Source of the DNA: Gammaproteobacteria bacterium
GTDB lineage: Bacteria; Pseudomonadota; Gammaproteobacteria; Steroidobacterales; Steroidobacteraceae
Direction of reading: 5' to 3'
DNA: 64,000 bases
Assembly (NCBI GenBank): GCA_003164785.1
Contig: PLUE01000050.1
Location: forward strand, 186,001-250,000
A program made the translations under genes and the position numbers. This document shows positions 36,772 through 45,539 of this stretch, one piece after another (position 1 is the first letter of the stretch; every line of letters begins with the position of its first letter). The notes beneath the pieces are model-generated. The model did not search any database. It saw nothing but the letters and a program-made list of their open reading frames with translations, and had not been told where the DNA came from.

Positions 36772-38095
36772 GCCGGATCCCGGGAGCGATGCCAGGGCGG
36801 CGGGGAAGCGGGCGCCGCGCATGCGGGCGCCGCGGCGCGCCGGCATCCTGTTCATCGTTGTCGTGCTGACGTGGGCTGGCGTCGGTTTCTGGAATTGCGT
36901 CAAGCCGATGCCGGCAGGTACTCACATTGCGTCATTGCCAACACGGCTCGCGGAATCGCAGGTCGATTTCATCGATGGCAGTCTTCAACAGGATCGACTG
37001 GTCCAACGCGGCATCGCGCTCGTCGACCGTGCGGAACAAATGGTGGTCGTGGATCTATGCCCGCTGCCGCGGGTGCTGGCCGAACACTTGTTGGCGCGAA
37101 AGCGGCAACGTCCCAACCTCAAAATCGTCGTGGTGACCGACCCGCGCAGTGAGAGCTATGGCGGAACACCGGCCGGATTGCTGAGCGGCCTGGAATCGGC
37201 GGGCGTCATCGTCGCACGCATCGATCTCGACCGCCTCCGCGATTCGAAGCCGCTATATACGAGTGTTTGGCGGTTGGGCGCGGGCTGGTGGAGCGACCCC
37301 TTCGACGACACCCCCGGCAGAATGACCCTCATGGCATCACTGCGCGCATTGAACGACAAGGGCGACCAACGCCGAATCCTGGTGGCCGATGATGGCGCGG
37401 GCGGATGGACGAACGTCATCGCCTCGGCGGGCGCCACGGGTTTGGAAATACGCGGACACCTGGCCCGTGACATCGCATCCAGTGAAATGGCGATCGCCGC
37501 ATGGTCCACCGACGACGACAGGCTACCCCCTCCGCCACCCGCCGAAAACCGCAGCATGGGAACCATCGACGCTCGCTTTCTCACCGAGGGCGCCATTTCG
37601 ACGGCGTTGCGCGATGCCCTTGCGGTCGCCGGCAACGGCGACTCGGTCAACATCGCCGTCGACGCACTGGGTGATCGGCAGATCGTCGATGCGCTGCTGC
37701 ACGCAGCCGGGCGTGGCGCGCACATGCAATTGCTCCTCGATCCACACGATCCCGCAAGCAAGGCCGTCGCCGCGGAACTCCTGCGGAGTTCGCCCTCGAA
37801 CATCGAGGTCCGGTGGCAAATACCGAAGGCACGGCTGATGCTGATCCGGCATCGAAATGACCTCTGGCTCGACATGGGTTCCGCGAATTTCACACGCCGT
37901 GATCTTGATGACCTCGATCTCGACGCGAATATCGAACTACGGATGCCGGTGCGCGCGGCGCCTGCACGTGCGGCGGTCGATCATTTCGCACGGGAGTGGG
38001 CGGGCGCGGCAGCCTACGCAGAGCATGTCGATGAATCGGACGGGACGTACTGGCGCTATCGAATCGAGGAGGCCACCGGGCTGGCGATGTTCTAG
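36761..38095 (+). CDS. membrane-anchored PLD-fold protein with both HKD motifs replaced
   Basis: The 444-residue protein has an N-terminal membrane segment (AGILFIVVVLTWAGVGFW) and two phospholipase D-like halves. The first shows VVVTDPRSESYGG, LDRLRDSKPLYTSVWRL; the second IPKARLMLI... LWLDMGSANFTRRDLDDLDL. The scaffold matches cardiolipin-synthase-like proteins of this family. The catalytic HxK pairs are missing: GDQRRILVADD stands where an HRK is expected, and PKARLML where HAKLM is expected. The GSANFTRR part of the second motif remains. I infer a non-catalytic homologue. It overlaps yheS by 11 bases and converges on the CDGSH gene (4-base overlap). Confidence 0.75.
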   Translation: MATKPDPGSDARAAGKRAPRMRAPRRAGILFIVVVLTWAGVGFWNCVKPMPAGTHIASLPTRLAESQVDFIDGSLQQDRLVQRGIALVDRAEQMVVVDLCPLPRVLAEHLLARKRQRPNLKIVVVTDPRSESYGGTPAGLLSGLESAGVIVARIDLDRLRDSKPLYTSVWRLGAGWWSDPFDDTPGRMTLMASLRALNDKGDQRRILVADDGAGGWTNVIASAGATGLEIRGHLARDIASSEMAIAAWSTDDDRLPPPPPAENRSMGTIDARFLTEGAISTALRDALAVAGNGDSVNIAVDALGDRQIVDALLHAAGRGAHMQLLLDPHDPASKAVAAELLRSSPSNIEVRWQIPKARLMLIRHRNDLWLDMGSANFTRRDLDDLDLDANIELRMPVRAAPARAAVDHFAREWAGAAAYAEHVDESDGTYWRYRIEEATGLAMF

Positions 38096-38319
38096 GCTGG
38101 AACGGCGACGCAGCCATGGCTGCCATCACAGAGCGGCGGCGTCGCGCTCTGCTTGCACGCGCAAAACAAGACCTGTCCGGTTTTGACTGCCGTATATTTC
38201 AACGGCGAGGAGTCGCTGCCCTTGTGCGTTCCATCGCAGAAGGGTTGGCTCTGGCTGCGGCCGCAGCTGCACCACCAATAGGTCTTTCCCGCTTCGACAT
38301 TGATTGCCATCGGATTCAT
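38092..38319 (-). CDS. double CDGSH-type iron-sulfur protein
   Basis: This is a 75-residue protein with two complete CDGSH motifs, each of the form CxC-x2-[ST]-x3-PxCDG[ST]H: WCSCGRSQSQPFCDGTH and FCACKQSATPPLCDGSH. Each should bind a 2Fe-2S cluster through three Cys and one His. Bacterial members of this small family are electron-transfer or redox-sensor proteins of mostly unknown partner. Start is ATG 38319 or ATG 38310 (MAINVEAGK). It is divergent from the FAD oxidoreductase. Confidence 0.92.
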   Translation of the reverse strand: MNPMAINVEAGKTYWWCSCGRSQSQPFCDGTHKGSDSSPLKYTAVKTGQVLFCACKQSATPPLCDGSHGCVAVPA

Positions 38320-38453
38320 TGGCTATATGCTAGCAGGAAGAAATGATAGCGGGGTCGCCAGTATCGATGCGCCAGAGCGCGTCCAATGCAAAAAGGCTTT
38401 TGCGCCCCCCGACAGCAGGCTTCGTTCGGTTTATGTTTGGTCGTGGGGTAAGC

Positions 38454-39812
38454 ATGGTACTCAAAGTGAATCGACCGCCCGGCGCCGACGCCTCGGGCAT
38501 GTTCCGCCGGCCGCGCATGGTGCTCCGGGCCAAGCGGTTCGAGGAAATTTCGGCGATACTCGAGAAGACCAAGACGTATCCGGGGCCGGTGCGCATGGTT
38601 GGCGCCGATTATTCGCAGGCACGCTGCGTCGGTGGCGACGGTGGCACGACGGTCGATACGAGCGGTCTCGACAAAATTTTGGAGTTCGGCGAAACCACCG
38701 TCCGCGCGCAGGCCGGAGTCCGGGTGGGCAGATTGGTGCGCGAACTCGCGGAGCGCAATCAAGAGCTGCTGCTGACTCCCGAAATGGGGCAGATATCCGT
38801 GGGGGCCCTGGCCGTGACGACGTGCCCTCAGGCATCCTATGAGCCGGGCCTGGCGCAACTGTCCTCGCTCATCACCGAGATGAAGCTCGTCACGCCGCAA
38901 GGCCGCCAGTTGACGGTGACGGCGCGCGATCGCGATTTGCTGCGCGTCCTGAGCTCGAGTTTCGGTCTGCTCGGCGTCGTGTACGAAGTCGTGCTTCGTG
39001 TACAACCGATGACACCGGTGAAAATCGATTACCTGGTGCTCACCCTCAAGGAGTTCATGGCCCGCTTCTCCAGCATCATCGATGCTCCAGGGGCGCTGCG
39101 CCTGCATATATCACCGTTCAACGATCGCATCATCGTGGAGCGACGGACCAGCGACGAAACGTCGAACCTGAGCAGGTCGGGAATCTGGCAGATTCGCAAT
39201 TCGGTGATGCGGAACGTGCTGCCCGCCTTTGGTTCGACCGTCGGCAGCGTGTTGTCGGGGCCCGGCGTGCGCTCGGCCGTCGTTTCCGGTGTGCAGCGGG
39301 CATTGCGGGCGACACTCGACCGCGGCTCGCGCGGTGTGGTGTTGTACGCGCACGAATGGATGCGCGAGCTGCCACCGGAGGCGTGGAAGTCGCGTTACAC
39401 CTACAGCCTCTGGGCTTTCCCGCAGAGCGATTTTCCGAAGGTGCTTCGTGAATACTTCGGATTCTGCAGCGCTTACTACAAGGAGCATCGCTACCGCTGC
39501 AACGTGGTGAACGGCGCGAGCCGCCTGCACCAGGACCGCGGATCGTTGTTCAGCGTCAGCTACTCCGGTCCGATGTTCACGTTGGAGCCGTCATCCACCG
39601 GAGAGCAGGGCTGGGACGAATTCCTGATGGATTTCAATGATTTCGCTTCCGCACTCGGCGGCATCCCAACGTTCAATCAGACGCGCGCCCTGCAGACGGA
39701 GCACATCAACAAGGCGTTCGGCGACCGGGCCAGGCTGTTTCGAGCATTGCGGCAGCGGACGGATCCACTCAACCGCCTGCGCAACAGCTACTTCGCCTAC
39801 TTGCTGGGTTGA
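38454..39812 (+). CDS. FAD-linked oxidoreductase, aldonolactone-oxidase-like
   Basis: The ~452-residue protein has an N-terminal PCMH-type FAD domain (VRMVGADYSQARCVGGDGGTTVDTSGLDKILEF, LLTPEMGQISVGALAVTT, SFGLLGVVYEVVLRV) and a C-terminal substrate domain resembling D-arabinono-1,4-lactone oxidases. The conserved flavin-attachment His is not obvious. A signal peptide is absent. The start is uncertain: ATG 38454 follows GGGG at a suitable distance, ATG 38433 is also in frame, and the frame extends to 38343, only 23 bases from the divergent CDGSH start. Substrate unknown. Confidence 0.75.
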   Translation: MVLKVNRPPGADASGMFRRPRMVLRAKRFEEISAILEKTKTYPGPVRMVGADYSQARCVGGDGGTTVDTSGLDKILEFGETTVRAQAGVRVGRLVRELAERNQELLLTPEMGQISVGALAVTTCPQASYEPGLAQLSSLITEMKLVTPQGRQLTVTARDRDLLRVLSSSFGLLGVVYEVVLRVQPMTPVKIDYLVLTLKEFMARFSSIIDAPGALRLHISPFNDRIIVERRTSDETSNLSRSGIWQIRNSVMRNVLPAFGSTVGSVLSGPGVRSAVVSGVQRALRATLDRGSRGVVLYAHEWMRELPPEAWKSRYTYSLWAFPQSDFPKVLREYFGFCSAYYKEHRYRCNVVNGASRLHQDRGSLFSVSYSGPMFTLEPSSTGEQGWDEFLMDFNDFASALGGIPTFNQTRALQTEHINKAFGDRARLFRALRQRTDPLNRLRNSYFAYLLG

Positions 39813-39827
39813 CCCGTTCGTCGGGGA

Positions 39828-40448
39828 TCAAAGGCTGGAGACGATTTTCGCCTTGATGCTTTCGAACTCGGAGTCGGTGATGAGCTTGGCCTCGAGCATC
39901 TCGCGCGCCTGACGCAGCCGCCGCGCAGGTTCCGACGAGCCATCCGAATCGGCGCCGGCGTATCCCGCCGGTGCATTGCCGAACTGCACGCCGCCTGATT
40001 TGGCGCGCAGCTCTTCCAGCTCGCGCACCCGTCGCTTCTCACGCCAGACCTGGTCGTGCTGCTGACATATCCGGTACATGGATTGCGCTTGGTCCTTGCA
40101 CAGTCCCGTAAAGATCAATTCGCGATTGAACTCGGCGCCGATGTTCATGTCCGCGCTGGTTTGGGCAACCAAGGTAAGCTCGGCGGTGAGCATGCCGGCC
40201 CGGATGCGTGTTTCCTTCAGGTCCTGCCAGCGAATGTCGGAGGAATCGTAGCCACCCAGAAGTCGGCGGCTCAGGGAAATGAACCGGCCGCTGGTCGCGG
40301 CGATGCAGATGCGCCGATGCGTCAGGGCGAACAATCGATGTTGCATCGCCCATGCCTCGAGTGTTTCTCCCGAGGTGAGCAATCCGCGCAAAGTGTCCAG
40401 TGCGCGATTCGTGCTCGCATCGTCGGCGGCGCCGCCACTGTCAGTCAT
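39828..40448 (-). CDS. bacterial PH-like domain protein with C-terminal SHOCT motif
   Basis: This 206-residue soluble protein has an N-terminal bacterial PH-like domain (HRLFALTHRRICIAATSGRFISLSRRLLGGYDSSDIRWQDL across two strands) and a C-terminal SHOCT helix pair (PARRLRQAREMLEAKLITDSEFESIKAKIVSSL). Between them lies a charged helix (VWREKRRVRELEELRAK). SHOCT is an oligomerisation motif. A strong GGGGAGAG precedes ATG 40448. It follows the ABC permease gene by about 105 bases on the same strand and could be the last gene of that operon. Function unknown. Confidence 0.75.
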   Translation of the reverse strand: MTDSGGAADDASTNRALDTLRGLLTSGETLEAWAMQHRLFALTHRRICIAATSGRFISLSRRLLGGYDSSDIRWQDLKETRIRAGMLTAELTLVAQTSADMNIGAEFNRELIFTGLCKDQAQSMYRICQQHDQVWREKRRVRELEELRAKSGGVQFGNAPAGYAGADSDGSSEPARRLRQAREMLEAKLITDSEFESIKAKIVSSL

Positions 40449-40553
40449 CTTGCTCTCCCCAGGTCTTGGTGCAGAATCCATTCGCCCGCTTATATTGCAC
40501 TGCTTGCGAGCGAATCCCAAGCGGTGGATGCTGCGACACGCGTCGGCGCCGCG

Positions 40554-41429
40554 CTACATCTCAGTGCGACGCAGGCGCAGCTGGATGGCGACGACGACGA
40601 ATGCGATGCCGACGACCACGCCGATCCACGTGGCGGGATTCGACACGAACCCCACGGGATCGATGAGCCGCCAGACGCTGGAGGGCGCGGTGAACGAATT
40701 GTCGTCGACGACTGTCGTCATCCAGGCAGCATGATCGGAGGAACTGTGGAACGCGAGCGGCAGATAATCCACGGCTCGGTCCCACAGGATGGAGCCCACC
40801 CGGTGGGTCCCGAAGAACCATCGCTCCAATAGAAACAGGGCGAGTGGGGGCAGGATCGTCCATAACATGACCGCGCGCCTTGCCCATGCGGAAATCGCCA
40901 TGCAATACCCGGCGAACGGCAGATACCAGACGGCGGTGGTCACGATCAGATACACCCACAGCGCCTGCAGCTGCAGCCAAAGGTCGGGCTGCCAAAGGCT
41001 GCTGCCAAAGGTCGACCGCGCGCGGACCGAAATGATGAATGCAATCAATACGGTCGAGACATCCGCCGCCAGGAAGTAGACGAGCGGGATCGCTACCAGT
41101 CCGGTGAACAACTTCGCCAGCACCGTCGCCGTATCGGATATCGGCAATGATTTCCAGAACAGGATGCTGCGATCCTTGCGATCGGCATACAGACAATCAA
41201 CGAGGTACCACGTTGCATACAGACTCATGATGAGGAAGAACGTCACGCTGAATGCCGACAGGACCATTCCACCGACGACCCGGCTTTGGTCGGGCGACGT
41301 CAGCGCAGTGAGTTCCACCTTGCCGAACAGGGCGGCCAGTACGAGCGCGGCCGCGATGACCACGGGCACCATCCAAATCGCGCGGTTCTCCCAGAACTCA
41401 CGGCGAATCAACCACGAAAAAGTTTTCAT
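40554..41429 (-). CDS. ABC-2 type transporter permease
   Basis: This 291-residue integral membrane protein has about six hydrophobic segments (for example MVPVVIAAALVLAALFG, VVGGMVLSAFSVTFFLIMSLYA, IPLVYFLAADVSTVLIAFII, IGVVVGIAFVVVAIQL). The N-terminus MKTFSWLIRREFWENR is typical of ABC-2 subunits of YtrC/D-like systems. AGGGAG precedes ATG 41429. It pairs with the ATPase encoded 10 bases upstream. The transported molecule is unknown. Confidence 0.88.
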   Translation of the reverse strand: MKTFSWLIRREFWENRAIWMVPVVIAAALVLAALFGKVELTALTSPDQSRVVGGMVLSAFSVTFFLIMSLYATWYLVDCLYADRKDRSILFWKSLPISDTATVLAKLFTGLVAIPLVYFLAADVSTVLIAFIISVRARSTFGSSLWQPDLWLQLQALWVYLIVTTAVWYLPFAGYCMAISAWARRAVMLWTILPPLALFLLERWFFGTHRVGSILWDRAVDYLPLAFHSSSDHAAWMTTVVDDNSFTAPSSVWRLIDPVGFVSNPATWIGVVVGIAFVVVAIQLRLRRTEM

Positions 41430-41439
41430 CGCTGGCTCC

Positions 41440-42285
41440 CTAGGAAAGTTTGGCCACGAACAGATCGGAGACGCTTGGCGTGAGAACCTCGCCGAATACG
41501 GCCAATTTGTCGAAATCCGGCCTTTCGAAGTAAAGAATGGTCTTGCCCAAGGTGCGGCGCTCATAAAACGGCTTCTGGTCTCGCGCGGCGCCCAGCTGAT
41601 CTGCGGTCACGGCGACCGCTGCATAGCGCGTCGCGATGTCCTCGAGCGAGCTATCGAGGACGATGCGACCCTTGTCGATGAATATCACATCCGTCAACAA
41701 ATTCTCGACCTCTTCGACCTGGTGAGTGGTGAGCAGAATGGTTCGCGTCTCGTCCATGTAATCGTTCACCAACGCGTCATAGAAGGCGCGGCGCGCCAGG
41801 ATATCGAGCCCCAGCGTGGGTTCGTCCAGCACGAACAGCCGGGCGTCGATCGCCATGGTCAGTGCCAAGTGCACCTGGGTTTTCATTCCTTTGGAGAGTT
41901 CCCGCATGCGGCGCCTGCCGCCGATCTGCGTCTTCGCCAGCAATGCCATGGCGCGATCGCGACGAAATCGCGGATGGATGCCGGCCACGAAATCGATCGC
42001 GTGGTCGACACGCAGCCAGGAAGGCAGCACGGCGACGTCGGCGATGAAGCAGGCGTCCTGCATCAGGCGGGCGCGTTCGGTGAAGGGCTCCCGATCCAGG
42101 ACCCGGAGGTGTCCTTGGTAAGGGGAGAGACCGAGGATGGCACGCAATGCACTGGTCTTGCCGGCCCCGTTCGGACCGATGAGACCCACGATGCGGCCGC
42201 TTTCAATCGTGAAATTCGCTCGATCGAGCGCGGTGTGTTTACCGTACTTCTTCGTCAGATCTCGGGCTTCGATCAGGGCAGGCAT
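41440..42285 (-). CDS. ABC transporter ATP-binding protein
   Basis: The 281-residue ATPase has Walker A GLIGPNGAGKTSALRAI, the signature MRELSKGMKTQVHLALTMA, Walker B LFVLDEPTLGLD and the switch His in ILLTTHQVEEVE. A ~60-residue C-terminal extension follows. The divergent signature (LSKGM for LSGGQ) is common in YtrB-like exporters. It lies 7 bases after the GntR gene and 10 bases before the permease gene. Confidence 0.93.
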   Translation of the reverse strand: MPALIEARDLTKKYGKHTALDRANFTIESGRIVGLIGPNGAGKTSALRAILGLSPYQGHLRVLDREPFTERARLMQDACFIADVAVLPSWLRVDHAIDFVAGIHPRFRRDRAMALLAKTQIGGRRRMRELSKGMKTQVHLALTMAIDARLFVLDEPTLGLDILARRAFYDALVNDYMDETRTILLTTHQVEEVENLLTDVIFIDKGRIVLDSSLEDIATRYAAVAVTADQLGAARDQKPFYERRTLGKTILYFERPDFDKLAVFGEVLTPSVSDLFVAKLS

Positions 42286-42292
42286 AGGCGAC

Positions 42293-42697
42293 TCATTCTT
42301 GTTTGGGTTCGCTGCCGCGCGGCGGCGGGGCGGGGTGGGTCAGGGCAGGCGTCTGGGCGAATAGTTCCTGGGCAGAAAAGCCCAGACGATTGATGACTGC
42401 GAGAATATGCGGCCATTCGTCCTTGAGGAATCGCTCTCTCTCACCGGCCAGCAAGAGGCGCCGCGCGCCGTCGCTCACGAACATGCCGAGCCCCCGACGC
42501 TTCTCGACCAAGCGCTCGTCCACCAATTGCTGGTAGCCCTTGAGCACGGTGAGTGGATTGAGCCGATAGTCGGCGGCAACCGCGCGGACGGAAGGCAACG
42601 GATCGCCTTCCTTCAGCGCGCCCTCCAAAATCAGGGCAACCATTCGATCGCGCAATTGGCGATAGATGGGCTGGTTGTCATTCCAATTCGGGTCCAT
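42293..42697 (-). CDS. GntR-family repressor of the YtrA subfamily
   Basis: This is a 134-residue protein with an N-terminal winged helix (QPIYRQLRDRMVALILEGALKEGDPLPSVRAVAADYRLNPLTVLKGYQQL, a GntR wHTH) and only a short helical C-terminal part, as in the YtrA subfamily, ending in a Pro-rich tail. YtrA regulators control adjacent ABC transporter genes and usually themselves. Here the gene sits second in such an operon, with a candidate operator upstream (42992-43015). GGAGA directly precedes ATG 42697. Confidence 0.9.
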   Translation of the reverse strand: MDPNWNDNQPIYRQLRDRMVALILEGALKEGDPLPSVRAVAADYRLNPLTVLKGYQQLVDERLVEKRRGLGMFVSDGARRLLLAGERERFLKDEWPHILAVINRLGFSAQELFAQTPALTHPAPPPRGSEPKQE

Positions 42698-42781
42698 TCT
42701 CCACTCGCTGTGCCCACCCCGTGTATGGGGCATGTAGCACGGTAATCTAGCAGAACGCGCGATCGTCATTCTCGCTGCCGG

Positions 42782-42949
42782 TCAAACGGTCGTCCTATAC
42801 GTCACCGCCACCGGCAGGACAACGGACGAAACGGGAGCAGGCAGGTAGGTACGCCCGCTGAAAAGGACGGCAATGCCGCTGAGCAACATTGCGTTGGCGA
42901 GCAGTGCGACGCCGAGGGCAGCGAATTTGGTCGACAGGTTAGTGGTCAT
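42782..42949 (-). CDS. 55-residue single-pass membrane protein, first gene of the GntR/ABC operon
   Basis: The protein is MTTNLSTKF followed by one membrane segment (AALGVALLANAMLLSGIAVLF) and a short tail with SSVVLPVAVTYRTTV. AGGAG lies 6 bases before ATG 42949; the ATG two codons upstream is too close to that site. A small leading membrane gene is a recurring feature of such operons, but its role is unknown; it may be an accessory subunit of the transporter. Confidence 0.7.
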   Translation of the reverse strand: MTTNLSTKFAALGVALLANAMLLSGIAVLFSGRTYLPAPVSSVVLPVAVTYRTTV

Positions 42950-42991
42950 GGTCATCTCCTGGTTGTAGTCATCGAGGTGTTTCGGTGACTT

Positions 42992-43015
42992 GGTGATATA
43001 GTTACATAGATCACC
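42992..43015 (-). promoter_or_regulatory. candidate YtrA-type operator GGTG-N16-CACC
   Basis: On the minus strand the sequence is GGTGAT, 12 bases, ATCACC, so the outer pattern is GGTG-N16-CACC. From memory, this spacing has been reported as the operator of a YtrA-family regulator in Xanthomonas; I could not check. It lies 43 bases before the first gene of the operon and overlaps the proposed -10 box, a position suited to repression. Confidence 0.6.
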
Positions 43016-43026
43016 AGAACATGCAA
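42999..43026 (-). promoter_or_regulatory. candidate sigma-70 promoter of the GntR/ABC operon
   Basis: On the minus strand TTGCAT (43026-43021) and TAACTA (43004-42999) are separated by 16 bases. Both resemble -35 and -10 boxes and the operator palindrome covers the -10. Transcription would begin about 42990, giving a leader of roughly 40 bases. Confidence 0.45.
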
Positions 43027-43092
43027 GCACGAGTTGCGTCGAACGTTCCGGTGTCACGGCGTCACAACGTTCCGGTGCTACATTTGCGTCCA

Positions 43093-44502
43093 ATGCATGT
43101 CCTCCCCACGACTCCGTCATTTCTCCGCCGCCGGTTCCCGGCAATCGCAATCCTGGGGATGCTCAGCGCAATCCTCATGGCCCGATCCGAGGCCTCATCG
43201 GTGCTGATGATTTCGGTCGATGGCATGAAGCCGGAATATGCGACGCACGCGGATGACTACCACCTGAAAGTGCCTTTCCTGCGCAGCCTGATTGCCGAGG
43301 GCGCGTTCGCCGAGGGGGTCGAAGGCGTGTGGCCGACCAGCACCTATCCCAGCCACACCACGTTGCTGACCGGTGTGTCGCCGGCGGAGCATGGCGTTTA
43401 CAACAATCAAGAATTCGATCCCCGACGCAAGTTCGGCGATTCGTGGTACTGGTATGCACACCAGATTCGAGTGCCCACACTTTGGCAGATCGCGCATGAC
43501 GCCGGATCCTCCACTGCCAGCGTGGGTTGGCCCGTGAGCGTCGGCGCCACCGCCGTGGATTTCCTGATCCCGGAATATTGGCGGGTATTTCAGCCCACCG
43601 ACGACCTGAATCCGTCCGACCGCAATCTTATCGCCGACCTGTCGCGTCCCGAGGGGCTGGTGCGCGAAATGCAGGTCCGCCTTGGACCCTACCTGATGGG
43701 TAACGATACGAGCGTGTCGGCTGATGAGACGAAGACACGCTATGCCATCGATATCCTGCGCAAGCATCGGCCCCGGTTCATGACCATCCACTTGAGTTCG
43801 CTGGACTCGGTCGAGCATGCCCATGGACCCTTCAGTGCGGAGGCAAACCGGGATGTGGAGGCGATCGATGACATGCTCTCTCGATTGGTCGCCGCGGCAC
43901 GCGCCAACGATCCTGCCGCCGTCACCGTCGTCGTCTCCGACCATGGATTCGTACCCCTGACCGCTCAGCTGAATCTGTTTATTCCGTTCATTCAAGCCGG
44001 CCTTATCGAAGCCACCATCGATCCGGGCACCAAAACAGCCACGGTCACCGACTGGAGGGCAGAGCCATGGCCGGCGGGCGGGATGGCGGCGGTCATGCTG
44101 CACGATCACGACGACCCGCGAACATCCGCCCAGGTCCGCGACCTTCTACGAAGGCTCGCCGCGGACCCGAAGAACGGAATTGCCGACATTCTGGAGCGCG
44201 AGGCCCTGTCCAAGCAGGGAGGATTTCCGGATGCGTCCTTCGTGGTCGTCATGAAGCCGGGGTTCTACACGGGCGGTGCGTTCAATGATCCATTGGTCAC
44301 CGATATGCGAGGCCATGGCGGGCACGGCTTTGCGCCGTCGTACCCCGAGATGCGGTCGGCATTTTTCGTCGTGGGCACAGGGATCAGCCGGCATCGCGAC
44401 CTCGGCCTCATCGATATGCGTCAGATCGCCCCCACCGTGGCACAGTTGCTCGGGGTTACCATGCCCACCGCGAGGGCCAACCCGCTACCCGTGCGGCAAT
44501 AG
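43093..44502 (+). CDS. exported alkaline-phosphatase superfamily protein, nucleotide pyrophosphatase type
   Basis: The 469-residue protein has a signal peptide ([21 protein letters not shown]) and the metal sites of the ectonucleotide pyrophosphatase/phosphodiesterase family: [12 protein letters not shown] (Asp), [20 protein letters not shown] (nucleophile Thr), [12 protein letters not shown] (Asp, His), VVVSDHGF (Asp, His) and GHGGHGF (His). It should hydrolyse phosphodiester or pyrophosphate bonds in the periplasm; the substrate is unknown. ATG 43093 was chosen because it places the signal peptide at the N-terminus. It diverges from the GntR operon. Confidence 0.9.
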   Translation: MHVLPTTPSFLRRRFPAIAILGMLSAILMARSEASSVLMISVDGMKPEYATHADDYHLKVPFLRSLIAEGAFAEGVEGVWPTSTYPSHTTLLTGVSPAEHGVYNNQEFDPRRKFGDSWYWYAHQIRVPTLWQIAHDAGSSTASVGWPVSVGATAVDFLIPEYWRVFQPTDDLNPSDRNLIADLSRPEGLVREMQVRLGPYLMGNDTSVSADETKTRYAIDILRKHRPRFMTIHLSSLDSVEHAHGPFSAEANRDVEAIDDMLSRLVAAARANDPAAVTVVVSDHGFVPLTAQLNLFIPFIQAGLIEATIDPGTKTATVTDWRAEPWPAGGMAAVMLHDHDDPRTSAQVRDLLRRLAADPKNGIADILEREALSKQGGFPDASFVVVMKPGFYTGGAFNDPLVTDMRGHGGHGFAPSYPEMRSAFFVVGTGISRHRDLGLIDMRQIAPTVAQLLGVTMPTARANPLPVRQ

Positions 44503-44548
44503 TCGGAGGTTTGGGCTACCATTCCAAACTTTTGCGCCGGGAGTAGGT

Positions 44549-45526
44549 ATGAAGAAGCCAGTTACAGTCACCATCACGGGCGCCGCCGGGAATATCGGCT
44601 ACGCTCTTGCCTTTCGGGTTGCCTCCGGTCAAATGCTCGGCGCGGATCAACCGATCAACTTGAATTTGTTGGAGATTCCCGCTGCCAGCGCCGCCGTTCA
44701 GGGCGTCGTGATGGAGCTGAATGACTGCGCGTTTCCGACCCTCAACAAGGTCACCGCCTCGAGCGACGCCGCCGTGGCGTTCAAGGATTGCGAATTCGGC
44801 ATGCTGGTCGGCGCGCGCCCGCGCGGCCCCGGCATGGAACGGAAGGATCTTTTGCTCGAGAACGCCAAAATCTTTTCGGCCCAGGGCAAGGCGCTCGATG
44901 CCGTGGCCAGCCGCAACGTGCGGGTGCTGGTGGTCGGCAATCCCGCCAACACGAATTCGCTCATCGCGCAGCGCAACGCGCCTTCGTTGTCGCCCAAGAG
45001 TTTCACGGCAATGACCCGCCTCGATCACAACCGCGGCCTGGCACAGCTTACCGAGAAGACCGGCGCCCAACTCGCAGACGTGAAAAAGGTCATCATTTGG
45101 GGCAACCACTCGGCGACCCAATACCCCGATCTGAACCACGCCACCATCGGCGGGAAGACCGCCCTGTCACTGGTGGATGAGAGCTGGTTCAAGGGCAGCT
45201 TCATTCCGACCGTACAGCAGCGGGGCGCGGCCATCATCAAGGCCCGGGGCACATCCTCGGCGGCGTCCGCCGCATCGGCCGCACTCGATCACATCCACGA
45301 CTGGGTGCTCGGCACGGCGGACGGCGATTGGGTGAGCATGGGCATTCCCTCCGACGGCAGCTACGGCATTCCGGAGGGCGTGATCTATTCCTATCCGGTG
45401 ACCTGCAAGGGCGGCGAATACAGCATCGTTCAGGGACTGAGCATCAGCGATTTCAGCCGCGAAAAAATGGATGCGACGCACCGCGAGTTGCTGGAAGAGC
45501 GCGATGGTGTCAAAGACTTGATCTGA
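44549..45526 (+). CDS. mdh: malate dehydrogenase
   Basis: This is a 325-residue NAD-dependent enzyme of the TCA cycle, of the MDH type 2 family. It shows [19 protein letters not shown] (dinucleotide loop), [24 protein letters not shown] (Glu/Ile after beta-2), the mobile loop [16 protein letters not shown] with substrate arginines, [22 protein letters not shown] and the active-site His of [19 protein letters not shown] precedes ATG 44549. FadE follows 13 bases later. Confidence 0.96.
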   Translation: MKKPVTVTITGAAGNIGYALAFRVASGQMLGADQPINLNLLEIPAASAAVQGVVMELNDCAFPTLNKVTASSDAAVAFKDCEFGMLVGARPRGPGMERKDLLLENAKIFSAQGKALDAVASRNVRVLVVGNPANTNSLIAQRNAPSLSPKSFTAMTRLDHNRGLAQLTEKTGAQLADVKKVIIWGNHSATQYPDLNHATIGGKTALSLVDESWFKGSFIPTVQQRGAAIIKARGTSSAASAASAALDHIHDWVLGTADGDWVSMGIPSDGSYGIPEGVIYSYPVTCKGGEYSIVQGLSISDFSREKMDATHRELLEERDGVKDLI

Positions 45527-45539
45527 TGCGGAATCCCCC

